Source: Nanobdellota archaeon (GTDB taxonomy: Archaea > Nanobdellota > Nanobdellia > Pacearchaeales > GW2011-AR1). From it: a DNA stretch of 35,081 bases. Of the stretch, positions 1 through 8,271 are shown piece after piece. Location: positions 1 to 35,081 of the forward strand of contig JAUYDD010000164.1 of the NCBI GenBank assembly GCA_030704765.1, given 5' to 3'. Below the pieces are notes generated by a model that was given only the letters and a program-made list of their open reading frames with translations, searched no databases and was not told the DNA's origin. Numbering within the stretch: the stretch's first letter is position 1; each line of letters starts with the position of its first letter. The position numbers and the translations under genes are program-made.

Positions 1-62
1 AAATTTCTGAGCGCACCCAAAAAACTTCTGAAAGTTTTTTAGTGTGCTCCAAAATGCCTTCT
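1..62. repeat. Left copy of 62-bp exact terminal direct repeat
   Basis: Identical to 35020-35081. It begins exactly with the right arm (AAATTTCTG) of a stem whose left arm, CAGAAATTT, exists only at 35005-35013. It ends inside the arm CTTCTC (58-63), whose partner GAGAAG is at 91-96. The repeat is therefore not a natural element with its own ends; it looks like a contig overlap. Joining the ends gives an uninterrupted hairpin array and a 35,019-bp circle. Confidence 0.95.
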
Positions 63-121
63 CTTTCTATCCATTAAAATAGATAGGTATGAGAAGAGCA
101 TTTTGGACATCTTAAAAGATG
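51..121. repeat. Nested hairpin, last member of the junction hairpin array
   Basis: AAATGC-type outer arm 51-57 pairs with GCATTTT 98-104. CTTCTC 58-63 pairs with GAGAAG 91-96, with A97 bulged. CTATC 67-71 pairs with GATAG 82-86, leaving a loop at 72-81. The linker AGTGTGCTCC (41-50) before it and GGACAT (105-110) after it resemble the flanks of the second hairpin in the 27144-27262 and 9841-9998 elements. A short inverted repeat CATCTT/AAGATG follows at 108-121. It lies upstream of the promoter at 181-189. Confidence 0.7.
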
Positions 122-180
122 AAGTTTATTTTCCGACATAAAAAAAGTTTAGATATTTATTATATTCAAAAGAAGATAAT

Positions 181-189
181 TTTAAATAG
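181..189 (+). promoter_or_regulatory. TATA box for the GT4 gene at 210
   Basis: TTTAAATAG is centred about 26 bases before the ATG at 210. This is the spacing expected if transcription starts at or next to the start codon (leaderless mRNA), a pattern repeated through the window. Confidence 0.6.
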
Positions 190-209
190 GATATAAAATA
201 TAGCTTAAA

Positions 210-1289
210 ATGACAAGAAAGTTATGTGTATTTTCGTTTAGTTATGCACCAAACAAAAAAGCTATGCTTGATTATTTAGAAAAAATATTTCCAAGAGAAG
301 TTGAAATGTTTCTTTTCACTACAAAAGAGTATGCTAAAGATTTTGAAAAATGTGATTATAAAAAAATTAAAGTATTAGAAAATAAATCAAACAGATTAAC
401 GAGTTTTTTTTATTTACGTAAATTTTGTAAAGAAAATTCTATTGATAGAATAATCAACATAGGTACCTTGCCTTATGAAGCTTTTCCAATGATATTTTCT
501 AGCATTTTTACAAAAACTGAAACTTTGGTCTTTCATCTTGGAAATCCTATTGAATGCCTTAAGGTAGGTAATATAAAAAACCGTATTTATGCTATATTTG
601 AAGCTTTTTTTGATTTCACATTATCATTATTTCCTAAAAAAATACTTTTGTGTACTAAAGAACTTACTAATGATTCTAAAAAAATATTGTTTTTTTCTAA
701 AAATAAGATTTTTTATCTAGCTCCAACAATACCAACCTCTTTTTTTAAACCCTTAAACAAACAAAAAACAAGAAAGAAACTGGGTTTTAAAACTAAAGAC
801 AAGATAATAATATTTGCTGGAAGAGTGCATTATCTCAAAGGTTCTGATTTTTTAATTGATGCTATAAAAAATAATCCAGATAAAAAATTTATTGTCATAG
901 GAAAAATAATAGATAAAAAATTTCTTAAAGAAAAATTTGAAAATATTATTCATATTGAATCTTTATCCCATGAAGAACTTGTGAAATATTATAATATTTC
1001 TGATCTTTGTTTATTTCCAAGCAGATTAGAGGGATTAGCTTTGGTTCCCCGAGAAGCTATGTCCTGTAGTACTCCTGCAATAGTCTTAGATAATAAAAGC
1101 TTTGAATCTATAGAAAAAACAATAAAAGTTCCAGCGGTCTCAAAAGAGATAAATAGAGCTATTGATAGTTTTTTTAACTTATCAAAAAAACAGATAAATC
1201 TGATCTCAAAAGATTCAAGAGACTTCATTATAAAAGAATATGATGATTTAGTATGGAAAGATTTATATGTTGATTATATCTTAAACTAA
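210..1289 (+). CDS. GT4-family glycosyltransferase
   Basis: A 359-residue, probably retaining, sugar transferase of the GT-B fold using a nucleotide sugar. The N-terminal half (about 1-180) is the poorly conserved acceptor domain. The C-terminal Glycos_transf_1 domain starts near residue 198 with IIFAGRVHYLKG and carries the EX7E motif (E274 to E282) in LEGLALVPREAM, which binds the donor sugar. No signal peptide or clear membrane segment is visible, so it probably works at the inner face of the membrane on a lipid-linked glycan. It stands alone: a TATA box lies 26 bases upstream and the next gene is convergent. Donor and acceptor cannot be read from the sequence. Confidence 0.88.
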   Translation: MTRKLCVFSFSYAPNKKAMLDYLEKIFPREVEMFLFTTKEYAKDFEKCDYKKIKVLENKSNRLTSFFYLRKFCKENSIDRIINIGTLPYEAFPMIFSSIFTKTETLVFHLGNPIECLKVGNIKNRIYAIFEAFFDFTLSLFPKKILLCTKELTNDSKKILFFSKNKIFYLAPTIPTSFFKPLNKQKTRKKLGFKTKDKIIIFAGRVHYLKGSDFLIDAIKNNPDKKFIVIGKIIDKKFLKEKFENIIHIESLSHEELVKYYNISDLCLFPSRLEGLALVPREAMSCSTPAIVLDNKSFESIEKTIKVPAVSKEINRAIDSFFNLSKKQINLISKDSRDFIIKEYDDLVWKDLYVDYILN

Positions 1290-1364
1290 ACAATGCATTT
1301 TATTGACAGGATTTATAAACAAAAAAGATTAGGATAAAAAGATGAATAAAAAATTAGTCTTTGT

Positions 1365-2012
1365 TTATTTATTTATTTTATGATGTTTTGCAAAAATCAT
1401 CATAGTATATTTTAAATGTTTTCCAAGAATATTGCATAAAATATCTTGTACTAATCTTTTAAAAGTATCTATTTTATGGAAATTAACAAAATTATATTTT
1501 TCTATTACAAAACCATGCCTATTCAGAAGTGTCTTAATTACTGTTGGAGAAAAAAATATAGTATGTTCAGAATTCACTGAAAGATCATTATTAAGTAATC
1601 TAATAATACCCCCTATTTTATAATTGAGACAAAAGATATTCGGAGTAGATATAATAAGATAACCTTCTTTTTTTAAATGCTCTTTTGCTCTATCAAGAAA
1701 AAGACCGGGATTACTCAAATGCTCTATTACATCTCCTGCAAAAATAACATCGAATCTCTTTTTATTAAACTTAAAATCCTCTGCACTCATAAAGTGCACG
1801 TCATAACCTCTTTTTTTTAGTTCTTTTATTCCCTCTTTATCTATATCTATGCCTGTAACTGATTTTGCATATTTTTTTAAAAATCCATAAATCCATATAT
1901 TCTCAGGATTATCTATAATAGTAAAATCAGTGAAACATCCTATATCTAAAACATCTTTATCTACAATATACTCATAGATTTCTCTTGATCTATCATCATT
2001 AATTTTTTCCAT
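1365..2012 (-). CDS. SAM-dependent class I methyltransferase
   Basis: A 215-residue protein with a class I Rossmann methyltransferase core (Methyltransf_11/23 type). Motif I is VLDIGC near residue 20, followed by an acidic GIDID strand (about 55) and FDVIFAGDVIEHLSNP (about 88-104), as in UbiG-like enzymes. The C-terminal part is less conserved and probably binds the substrate. Its start overlaps the end of the GT4 gene at 1999 by 14 bases, so the two are co-transcribed and probably translationally coupled. A glycan or lipid-linked sugar is the likely acceptor, but this is inferred from context only. A small-molecule target cannot be excluded. Confidence 0.8.
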   Translation of the reverse strand: MEKINDDRSREIYEYIVDKDVLDIGCFTDFTIIDNPENIWIYGFLKKYAKSVTGIDIDKEGIKELKKRGYDVHFMSAEDFKFNKKRFDVIFAGDVIEHLSNPGLFLDRAKEHLKKEGYLIISTPNIFCLNYKIGGIIRLLNNDLSVNSEHTIFFSPTVIKTLLNRHGFVIEKYNFVNFHKIDTFKRLVQDILCNILGKHLKYTMMIFAKHHKINK

Positions 2013-3177
2013 TTTGATAGTCTTTAACAGTATTTTTGATTATCCTATTCCACTTATATATATTTGCGTATTTTCTTATATCCTTTTTCCATGTTAAAAC
2101 CTCTTTTACACTATTAATAATATCTTCTGTATTCTTTTGCCGGATTATTGCCCCATTTATATTATTTTCCACCATTAGTGGAATTCCTCCAATGTTTGTC
2201 ACAACAACAGGAAGGTTCCTTGCAAAAGCTTCCATCACTGTTACTGGAGCTCCTTCTTTAGATGAAGGCAAAACAAGACAATCAGCTGAACTTAAATAAA
2301 GCAATTTTTTTGCCTTAAAAACCCCTCCTAAAAAATAGACATTAGATTGAGCTTTTTCTTTTGAATAATTCTCTAACGATTCTCTTTCATTTCCATAACC
2401 TAAAATATATAAGTCATGTTCTTTTAGATTCTCCATAGCAGCTATAAGATATCTTACACCTTTTACTTCACTTATCCTTCCAATATAAAGAATTATTTTT
2501 TTATCCAATGGAATTTTCAATTTTTTTCTTGCAGAATCTTTTTTTATTTTTTTAAAATATATGTCTTCTATACCCATTGTCTGAAATATTGATTTTGAAT
2601 CAGGTGCTACAGACCTTAGATAATCCAGTTCTTCATTTGAAAGAGCATAAAAAACTTTTATATTCTTTAATATAATATTTTCCCATAACTGAGCTAAAAT
2701 AAAAAATAGAAAGAAAAATCTTTTCTTTTTTGATTCTTTCAGATGTTTAAATGGAGAGCTTCCTCCATGATGTTGAGCAATAATTCTAATGTTTTTAAAA
2801 AAACTAGCAATCCATAATCCATGAAGATTATGATATTCATGCAAATGAATAACTAGGCCATAATCCTCTTTTTTACTTTTTTTTATTTCTTTTCTTAATT
2901 CTTTTAACATGGATAAGGAAAAGTCAAGCGCATATATAGGTGAAAATGTTGTTGGAAAAAACCTCAGTAAAATCCTATTCTTGGTTATTTCTTCATATTT
3001 TTTATTTAATTTTTCAGGAGCCCAACATTCTACTTCAATTTTTGGATAGTATTTTTTTAATTGTACTGCTGTCTTAAAATACCAGTCATTCAATACAATA
3101 TCAATTAAACTATCTTTTTCATTTGCAAAATATGAATGAGAAGCATGTGCAATATGAATGACTTTTAATTTATTCAT
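1999..3177 (-). CDS. GT4-family glycosyltransferase
   Basis: A 392-residue GT-B enzyme. An N-terminal acceptor domain contains HLHEYHNLHG (about 111-120) and AQHHGG (134-139), His-rich patches common before the interdomain cleft. The C-terminal donor domain begins near 229 with YIGRISEVKG and has EX7E at E308/E316 in KEGAPVTVMEAF. It is the middle gene of a three-gene minus-strand set (epimerase, this gene, methyltransferase). A TATA-like TTTTATAAA at about 3200-3209, overlapping the epimerase stop, is 27 bases from its ATG, so it may also have its own promoter. The epimerase next door may supply its donor sugar. Confidence 0.88.
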   Translation of the reverse strand: MNKLKVIHIAHASHSYFANEKDSLIDIVLNDWYFKTAVQLKKYYPKIEVECWAPEKLNKKYEEITKNRILLRFFPTTFSPIYALDFSLSMLKELRKEIKKSKKEDYGLVIHLHEYHNLHGLWIASFFKNIRIIAQHHGGSSPFKHLKESKKKRFFFLFFILAQLWENIILKNIKVFYALSNEELDYLRSVAPDSKSIFQTMGIEDIYFKKIKKDSARKKLKIPLDKKIILYIGRISEVKGVRYLIAAMENLKEHDLYILGYGNERESLENYSKEKAQSNVYFLGGVFKAKKLLYLSSADCLVLPSSKEGAPVTVMEAFARNLPVVVTNIGGIPLMVENNINGAIIRQKNTEDIINSVKEVLTWKKDIRKYANIYKWNRIIKNTVKDYQNGKN

Positions 3178-3208
3178 TTGACAGAAGAGAAGATAGGGGT
3201 TTATAAAA

Positions 3209-4246
3209 TTAATTGGTCTTTATAAATAGGTTTTCAGTTCTTTTAATCCAGTCTATAAGACTTTTTACACCTTCTCTTGGAAGAACTATAGGTTCCCATT
3301 TCAGATATTTTTTTGCTTTAGATATATCTGAGACATAATATCTTAAATCACCAAATCTATCGGGGCCATGTATAATATTTGATTTTTTTCCTGTTATTTC
3401 TTCTATTAATCTAATACATTCAATTAAAGAAATCATTGTTTTTTCTCCACCACCTATGTTATAGATTCCTGGAACCTGATTATTATAAAATGCGTCAAAT
3501 GCTAAAGCTACATCTGTTGCATAAAGTATATCCCTTAATTGTTTTCCTGTACCAAATATAGTCAAGGGTAATCCTAAGTAGTTTCTTATAGCAAAATTAG
3601 CTACCCATCCGTGATCTTCTCCACCAAACTGGTTTGGACCATAAATGCCTGTTAATCTAAAACTTGCTGCCTTTAATTTATATGTATCCATATAACATCT
3701 AACATAATTTTCAGCTGAGGATTTAGATGCATGCAAGGGAGTCACTACACCTTGTAATAATGCTTCTTGTTCATCTATTGTTACTGGACTTCTTACATAC
3801 CGAGTCTCTATTTCTTTTAATTCTGAATTTATTTTATCAGGACCATAACAATGAATAGAATTGCAGGAAACAATAGGAATATCGTATTTTCGTGCTGCTT
3901 CCAATACATTGAATGTTCCAATAACATTGGTTGTAAAATCTAATTCAGGGTCTTCAGAACTCAAGGTCATTGTAGGTTGTGCTGCAGTATGACTTATAAA
4001 ATCGCATCCTTTAGCATAATTCAATAGTGTTACTTTATCCCTTATATCTTCAACTACAACTTTTACACCCATAGCTTCTAATAATTTTTGATTATAGTAA
4101 CGTGATTCTGGTTTCATATAAGAATTTTTAGAAAACTCATATTTAGTAAGATTATCATAAGCTATGACTTCCCAACCTTTTTTCTTATACATCTCGCAAA
4201 TATGGCTTCCTAAAAAGCCACATCCGCCTGTAATTAAAACTTTCAT
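3209..4246 (-). CDS. Extended-SDR NAD-dependent sugar epimerase/dehydratase, catalytic Tyr missing
   Basis: A 345-residue nucleotide-sugar SDR. The NAD-binding GGCGFLGS is at 7-14. Segments IYGPNQFGGEDHGWVA (about 201-216) and FGTGKQLRDILYATDVA (231-247) are very close to those of CDP-paratose (tyvelose) 2-epimerase-like proteins, which is the best guess for subfamily. The usual catalytic YxxxK reads LHASK (171-175): the Lys is kept, but Leu takes the place of the Tyr. I checked the codons on the minus strand and see ccc-ttg-cat-gca-tct-aaa. Either another residue acts as base, the chemistry has changed, or the protein is not catalytic. It heads a minus-strand set with a GT4 and a methyltransferase. 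Confidence 0.85.
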   Translation of the reverse strand: MKVLITGGCGFLGSHICEMYKKKGWEVIAYDNLTKYEFSKNSYMKPESRYYNQKLLEAMGVKVVVEDIRDKVTLLNYAKGCDFISHTAAQPTMTLSSEDPELDFTTNVIGTFNVLEAARKYDIPIVSCNSIHCYGPDKINSELKEIETRYVRSPVTIDEQEALLQGVVTPLHASKSSAENYVRCYMDTYKLKAASFRLTGIYGPNQFGGEDHGWVANFAIRNYLGLPLTIFGTGKQLRDILYATDVALAFDAFYNNQVPGIYNIGGGEKTMISLIECIRLIEEITGKKSNIIHGPDRFGDLRYYVSDISKAKKYLKWEPIVLPREGVKSLIDWIKRTENLFIKTN

Positions 4247-4279
4247 TTTTTTGTTTATTTTTGTTTAAAAATGGAAGAT

Positions 4280-4300
4280 CAGAAAATTTTTAATTTTCTG
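4280..4300. repeat. Short hairpin between divergent genes
   Basis: A perfect 9-bp inverted repeat, CAGAAAATT (4280-4288) and AATTTTCTG (4292-4300), separated by TTT and followed by AGC. It closely resembles the CAGAAATTT/AAATTTCTG stem followed by AGC at 35005-35030, so it may be a lone fragment of the same hairpin family. It lies between the starts of the epimerase and the radical SAM gene. The rest of 4247-4422 shows only promoter-like AT tracts. Confidence 0.55.
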
Positions 4301-4392
4301 AGCTTTTGGCATATATAGGTAATATTTAAATAACTTAAAAAGATTTCTATAAAATTAGAACTGCTTATTGATTTCGGATTTTATTAATCATA

Positions 4393-4401
4393 TTTATAAA
4401 C
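4393..4401 (+). promoter_or_regulatory. TATA box for the radical SAM gene at 4423
   Basis: TTTATAAAC is centred 26 bases upstream of the ATG at 4423, consistent with a leaderless transcript. Confidence 0.6.
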
Positions 4402-4422
4402 CCATTAGTTTTTTATGGGATT

Positions 4423-5553
4423 ATGCCAAAAATGCCTTTATCCCATAAATTGAAGCTGTTTTCAAATTTTATATATGCAGGAAGATTTAGAGAAATCTAT
4501 AATATGATTTGGGTATATCCTTTATGGTGGAACAGAAAAACTGCAGCTTTTTTATTGAATAATTTTTTTCCTAAACTTGGAATAGACCTATTTCCACCGT
4601 TTCTTGAAATAGAACCAACTACAGTTTGCAATTTCAGGTGTGTCTGCTGTGAACATACTTATTGGAAAGAACCTTCTATAAACATGAGTTTTGAAAAATT
4701 TAAAAAAATTATTGATGATTTTAAGAGACCAAAATGGCTTGGATTAACTGGAATTGGTTCCTCATATCTGAATAAAGATTATCATAAGATGCTGAAATAT
4801 GCTAAATCTAAAGGAACAATAATAGAAGTATTTGATCATTTTGCGCATTTTAAGAATGATGATGAAATAAAAGAATTAATAGAAATAGGCCCTGATTTCC
4901 AGTTTGTTTCTATGTATGGCTCTAGTAAAATATCTTTTGAAAAAGTATGTGTTGGAAGTGATTTTGAAAAAATCATAAAAAATCTCAAGATATTTGTAAA
5001 GTTAAAAAAACAAATGAAAAAAAGATTTCCTATATTGAATTTCCATTATATTGTGACTAGTGAATCAAAGGATGAAATACTTGATTTTTTAGACTTAGTT
5101 CATTCTCTTAATACAGAAGTTGGAGAGATACTTGTGACTCCAATGCTCCATGGATATAAAGAAGCTAAAAAATACGAAGTTAGGATTGATCCTGATTATG
5201 TTAAAAAAGTAGAAGAAAGAGCAAAAAAATATAAAATAGCGGTAACAGTCAATATGTCAGCAAAACAAGAAGCAGAAGGCCTTATTTGCAAACCTCCAAT
5301 CAGGAATTGCAAAGAGTATATCATGCCTTTTATTTTTGTCACAGGTGATGTAACACCTTGTTGCGGTCAAAATGAAGCTAATGCAAGAGATTGGCAGAAA
5401 AACACTTCTCTTGGAAATGTGTTTGAAAGGCCATTTAAAGATATTTGGTATTCTCAAAAATATGTAAATATGAGAAAAATTATAAGAAAGAATAAAGTTC
5501 CAAAAGAATGTCTTTTATGTCCTGCTTATGATATATCTAAATTACATATATAG
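4423..5553 (+). CDS. Radical SAM protein with SPASM-type C-terminal domain
   Basis: A 376-residue protein. The radical SAM cluster motif CX3CX2C is C69, C73, C76 in TTVCNFRCVCC, after the typical LEIEPTT strand. The C-terminal part (about 285-372) has further cysteines (CKPPIRNC, PCCGQ, ECLLCP) and the SPASM-type sentence LGNVFERPFKDIWYS, so extra Fe-S clusters are likely. It lacks the B12-binding domain of the other four radical SAM genes here. In polysaccharide loci such proteins modify sugars or peptides, but the substrate is unknown. It has its own TATA box. The neighbours are the divergent epimerase and a convergent pair of small membrane proteins. Confidence 0.85.
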   Translation: MPKMPLSHKLKLFSNFIYAGRFREIYNMIWVYPLWWNRKTAAFLLNNFFPKLGIDLFPPFLEIEPTTVCNFRCVCCEHTYWKEPSINMSFEKFKKIIDDFKRPKWLGLTGIGSSYLNKDYHKMLKYAKSKGTIIEVFDHFAHFKNDDEIKELIEIGPDFQFVSMYGSSKISFEKVCVGSDFEKIIKNLKIFVKLKKQMKKRFPILNFHYIVTSESKDEILDFLDLVHSLNTEVGEILVTPMLHGYKEAKKYEVRIDPDYVKKVEERAKKYKIAVTVNMSAKQEAEGLICKPPIRNCKEYIMPFIFVTGDVTPCCGQNEANARDWQKNTSLGNVFERPFKDIWYSQKYVNMRKIIRKNKVPKECLLCPAYDISKLHI

Positions 5554-5601
5554 AAGATAAGAATAAGTAAAAAATATTATTATATTGTATTTATAAACAT
5601 T

Positions 5602-5976
5602 TTATTCTTTTGGAAGTTTATCTTTTTCTTTTCTTTTCTTGCTTTTTTCAAATACTTCTTCGAATTCTCCTTTTAAGTATTTAATAAAATCTTCTTTAAC
5701 GTCTTTTGAAATTATGTTTTGATTTACTAACTTATCAAGCGCTTCTTTTTTTTCTAATATCATGTTTAATTGTTTCATGTCCTGTTCATCAGCATAATTT
5801 CTATACATTTCTGTTAAACCCCATATAGTTAAAGGTATTCCTATTAACAAAAGAAGGTTTATAGAGCTAGAATTTACATCAGCTAAAGAAGAAAAATACC
5901 ATGCTGATCCAGTACATAAGAGGCCAAGAAAAGTGATTAAAAAGTCGTATTTTATATATTTTGGAATGTCAGCCAT
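5602..5976 (-). CDS. Small two-helix membrane protein with SHOCT-like tail
   Basis: About 124 residues. Two hydrophobic helices (about 12-30 and 38-55) are followed by a charged, coiled-coil-prone tail. KEALDKLVNQNIISKDVKEDF in the tail resembles short SHOCT-type C-terminal helices. I choose the ATG at 5976: a GTG at 5982 is also open, but GAGGTGA just before this ATG looks like a ribosome-binding site, which fits a downstream cistron. The gene lies two to nine bases behind the 5985-6179 gene on the same mRNA. Function unknown; both genes probably sit in the same membrane. Confidence 0.65.
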   Translation of the reverse strand: MADIPKYIKYDFLITFLGLLCTGSAWYFSSLADVNSSSINLLLLIGIPLTIWGLTEMYRNYADEQDMKQLNMILEKKEALDKLVNQNIISKDVKEDFIKYLKGEFEEVFEKSKKRKEKDKLPKE

Positions 5977-5984
5977 ATTCACCT

Positions 5985-6179
5985 CTACTTAGTTAATCCT
6001 ACTATAATTGCTATAATAATTAATATCCCTCCAAAAAAACTATAAGATACACTTCCTAATGATGTCATCAATTTAATTATATTGCTCTCGATTAAATAAT
6101 TGTTGAATAGAATTAATGCTACACCTATAACTGACAGAAGAATTACCCACAAACTACGCCTTGACCTCTTTCTACCCAT
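5985..6179 (-). CDS. Small two-helix membrane protein, unknown
   Basis: A 64-residue protein with a basic start (GRKRSRR) and two predicted membrane helices (about 10-28 and 40-62), giving an N-in, C-in hairpin. I recognise no family. A TATA-like TTTTTAAAC on the minus strand (about 6201-6210) is 26 bases from the ATG at 6179, so this is the first gene of a two-gene unit with the 5602 gene. It may form a small membrane complex with that neighbour. Confidence 0.6.
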   Translation of the reverse strand: MGRKRSRRSLWVILLSVIGVALILFNNYLIESNIIKLMTSLGSVSYSFFGGILIIIAIIVGLTK

Positions 6180-6280
6180 AAGTAAGCTATATCTTTTTAA
6201 TTTTTAAACTTACCTATTTTAACCTTATCATAATGTTGCAATGATACTATCTAATATATGGAAATTCTTGCAAAAAATAA

Positions 6281-8152
6281 TTATTTTTTCCAAACATCTT
6301 TAAATGCTTTTATCATTTTATCAGAAAAAATACCCCAGCTTAGATTCTTCTTAATGAATAAAGAGGATTTTTTTGCATCTATAGAATATTTTTTATAATT
6401 ATCATATATCTCTATTATGGATTTTGGGTAATCTTTAGTTACAATTCCCAAATTATTCTTTTTCAATATTGATGCTGCACCAAGTTCATCTGAAACAATT
6501 ATTGGATTACCTGAACATAACATTTCAAAAGGTGCAAGCCATCCTCCTTGTTTTCCAACTGGAAAAATACCTATATTCGAAGCTTTGTATAAGTCTCTTA
6601 AATCTTCTCTATTCAAGTTACCTGTAAAATAAACATATTTCTCTAATTTTTTTTCTTTTATAAAATCTTCAAGCTTCTTCATATATGATTCATCTGCTAC
6701 TTTTCCAGCAAAGACCATTAAAATATTAGGAATCTTATCTTTTACTTTTTCTATTGCTTTCAAGGAATCTAATTGATTTTTTGATTCAGTTATCATTCCA
6801 GATTGGATTATTGTAAACTTAGATTTTAGATTGAATTTTTTTATAGCATTATTCTTATTTCCTTTTGAGAAAAAATCATGATTAATACCATAATAAACTA
6901 TCTTTGGATTTTTATTATACCTTTCAATACATCTTTGTTTATTGAGTTCATCAGCAACGCAGATTATGTCAACTGAACTCCTTATTATTTTTTTATCCAT
7001 AAAATTCCTTAGTTTATTCATGATTTTCAATCTTAAGCCTGCATCAGGCTTACTCCAGAGATTAGGTGGTTCATTCAACATCCAGACACATGGTTTTTTA
7101 TATGGAAATAAAGTCCATGTCACTGGAAAATTATGGAAATTTATGACATCGTAATCTTTTTTTAATTTTCTTATTATTTTCCTATAGAGATTTATGAATT
7201 CTATTATCTCCTTTGTATTTTTAAATCCAGGGGGTTCTAAATTGATATTATGTTTGGGAATGATAATCTCTGTGTTTATCAAAAGGTTCTCTACTTCCTT
7301 AGATTTTGATAAAGCTAGAATGTCGTTTTTTATACCTTTTTTAGTTAGTTCATTTGCTAATTCTACTACTAATAGTTCTGCTCCTCCAAAGTATTTCATC
7401 TGAGTATGTACAAGCAAGACTCTAGGATTAGATTTTTTTATTGATTCTTTAGCTAGATTATAGTCCTCCTCTGTATTAATATTTACATAGCTCTTAGTGA
7501 TAGGATAGACATATACTTTTTTTCCATCATCTACAGCTACCTGTATCCAATCAACAAGCTCTTTTTCACCCCTATTAGCGTTTATTGGAGTCCTTTCAAT
7601 ATATTCAAGCATCTCGTTTTTCAATATGCAATGTCCAGTGCCTTTTATCTTGTTTATTGGTACTTTTGGTTTTTCAATCAATCTAAAGACCCTTCCTTTT
7701 TCATTAACCATAGCTGAATAAGTCTTTCCTATGCTTAATTTATCTTCTTCAAAAGTAATTCCGCATATAGCAAATAATTCATCTTTTTTGAATCTTTTAA
7801 CCATGCCTTTTATATCCGGATCAACCAATATCTCATCTGCTAACATTAATAAAAAATCTGAATCTTTAACTGCTTCTTTTGCACACTCTACTGCATTAAC
7901 AAGGCCTTTTTGTTCTTTTTGTACAACATACTTGACTTTGATTCCTTTGTATTCTGATCCTACTTGAGAAATTATTTCTTCTTTTTTATAACCTACAACT
8001 ATAATTATTTCACTTACATTAGCTTCTACTGCATGGTCTAGATTATATTCTATTAAAGGTTTTTCAAATAATTTCAAGAGACTTTTACTCTTATCATTTA
8101 TTAATTTATTTAATCTAGAACCTCTGCCACCTGCTAATATTAAGGCCTTCAT
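6281..8152 (-). CDS. Nucleotidyltransferase-GT4 glycosyltransferase fusion
   Basis: A 623-residue two-domain protein. Residues 1 to about 235 are a sugar-phosphate nucleotidyltransferase (RmlA/GlmU-N type): LILAGGRGSRL at 4-14, KSLLKLFEKPLIEY, and LADEILVDP around 105, where the metal-binding Asp is expected. From about 243 the chain starts a complete GT4 enzyme (PRVLLVHTQMKYFGGAELL), with donor-domain segments IIQSGMITESKNQ and ASNIGIFPVGKQGGWLAPFEML. The usual EX7E reads Q...E, the first Glu being Gln. One chain could thus make an NDP-sugar and transfer it. Divergent from the 8272 gene; a TATA-like box lies at about 8175-8186. Confidence 0.87.
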   Translation of the reverse strand: MKALILAGGRGSRLNKLINDKSKSLLKLFEKPLIEYNLDHAVEANVSEIIIVVGYKKEEIISQVGSEYKGIKVKYVVQKEQKGLVNAVECAKEAVKDSDFLLMLADEILVDPDIKGMVKRFKKDELFAICGITFEEDKLSIGKTYSAMVNEKGRVFRLIEKPKVPINKIKGTGHCILKNEMLEYIERTPINANRGEKELVDWIQVAVDDGKKVYVYPITKSYVNINTEEDYNLAKESIKKSNPRVLLVHTQMKYFGGAELLVVELANELTKKGIKNDILALSKSKEVENLLINTEIIIPKHNINLEPPGFKNTKEIIEFINLYRKIIRKLKKDYDVINFHNFPVTWTLFPYKKPCVWMLNEPPNLWSKPDAGLRLKIMNKLRNFMDKKIIRSSVDIICVADELNKQRCIERYNKNPKIVYYGINHDFFSKGNKNNAIKKFNLKSKFTIIQSGMITESKNQLDSLKAIEKVKDKIPNILMVFAGKVADESYMKKLEDFIKEKKLEKYVYFTGNLNREDLRDLYKASNIGIFPVGKQGGWLAPFEMLCSGNPIIVSDELGAASILKKNNLGIVTKDYPKSIIEIYDNYKKYSIDAKKSSLFIKKNLSWGIFSDKMIKAFKDVWKK

Positions 8153-8241
8153 AGCTATTTTTTAGGGTTTATTTGCTATTTAAAGTATTTATATCAATGA
8201 AAAGTTGTTTTATAAAATATATTTTAAGATATATACCAAAC

Positions 8242-8251
8242 ACTTAAAAAA
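8242..8251 (+). promoter_or_regulatory. TATA-like box for the radical SAM gene at 8272
   Basis: ACTTAAAAAA is centred about 26 bases before the ATG at 8272. On the other strand, a CTTTAAATA at about 8175-8186 would serve the divergent gene starting at 8152. Confidence 0.5.
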
Positions 8252-8271
8252 CATGATATTTTAAGATTTTA

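Noticed and set aside
4247..4422. An unannotated small gene between the epimerase and the radical SAM gene
   Set aside because: No open frame of useful length with a start. Only promoter-like AT tracts and one short hairpin are visible.
6942..7967. Several short open frames on the plus strand inside the nucleotidyltransferase-GT4 gene
   Set aside because: They lie antisense to a clearly conserved protein, have no promoter or recognisable domain, and have the low-complexity composition expected of shadow frames.
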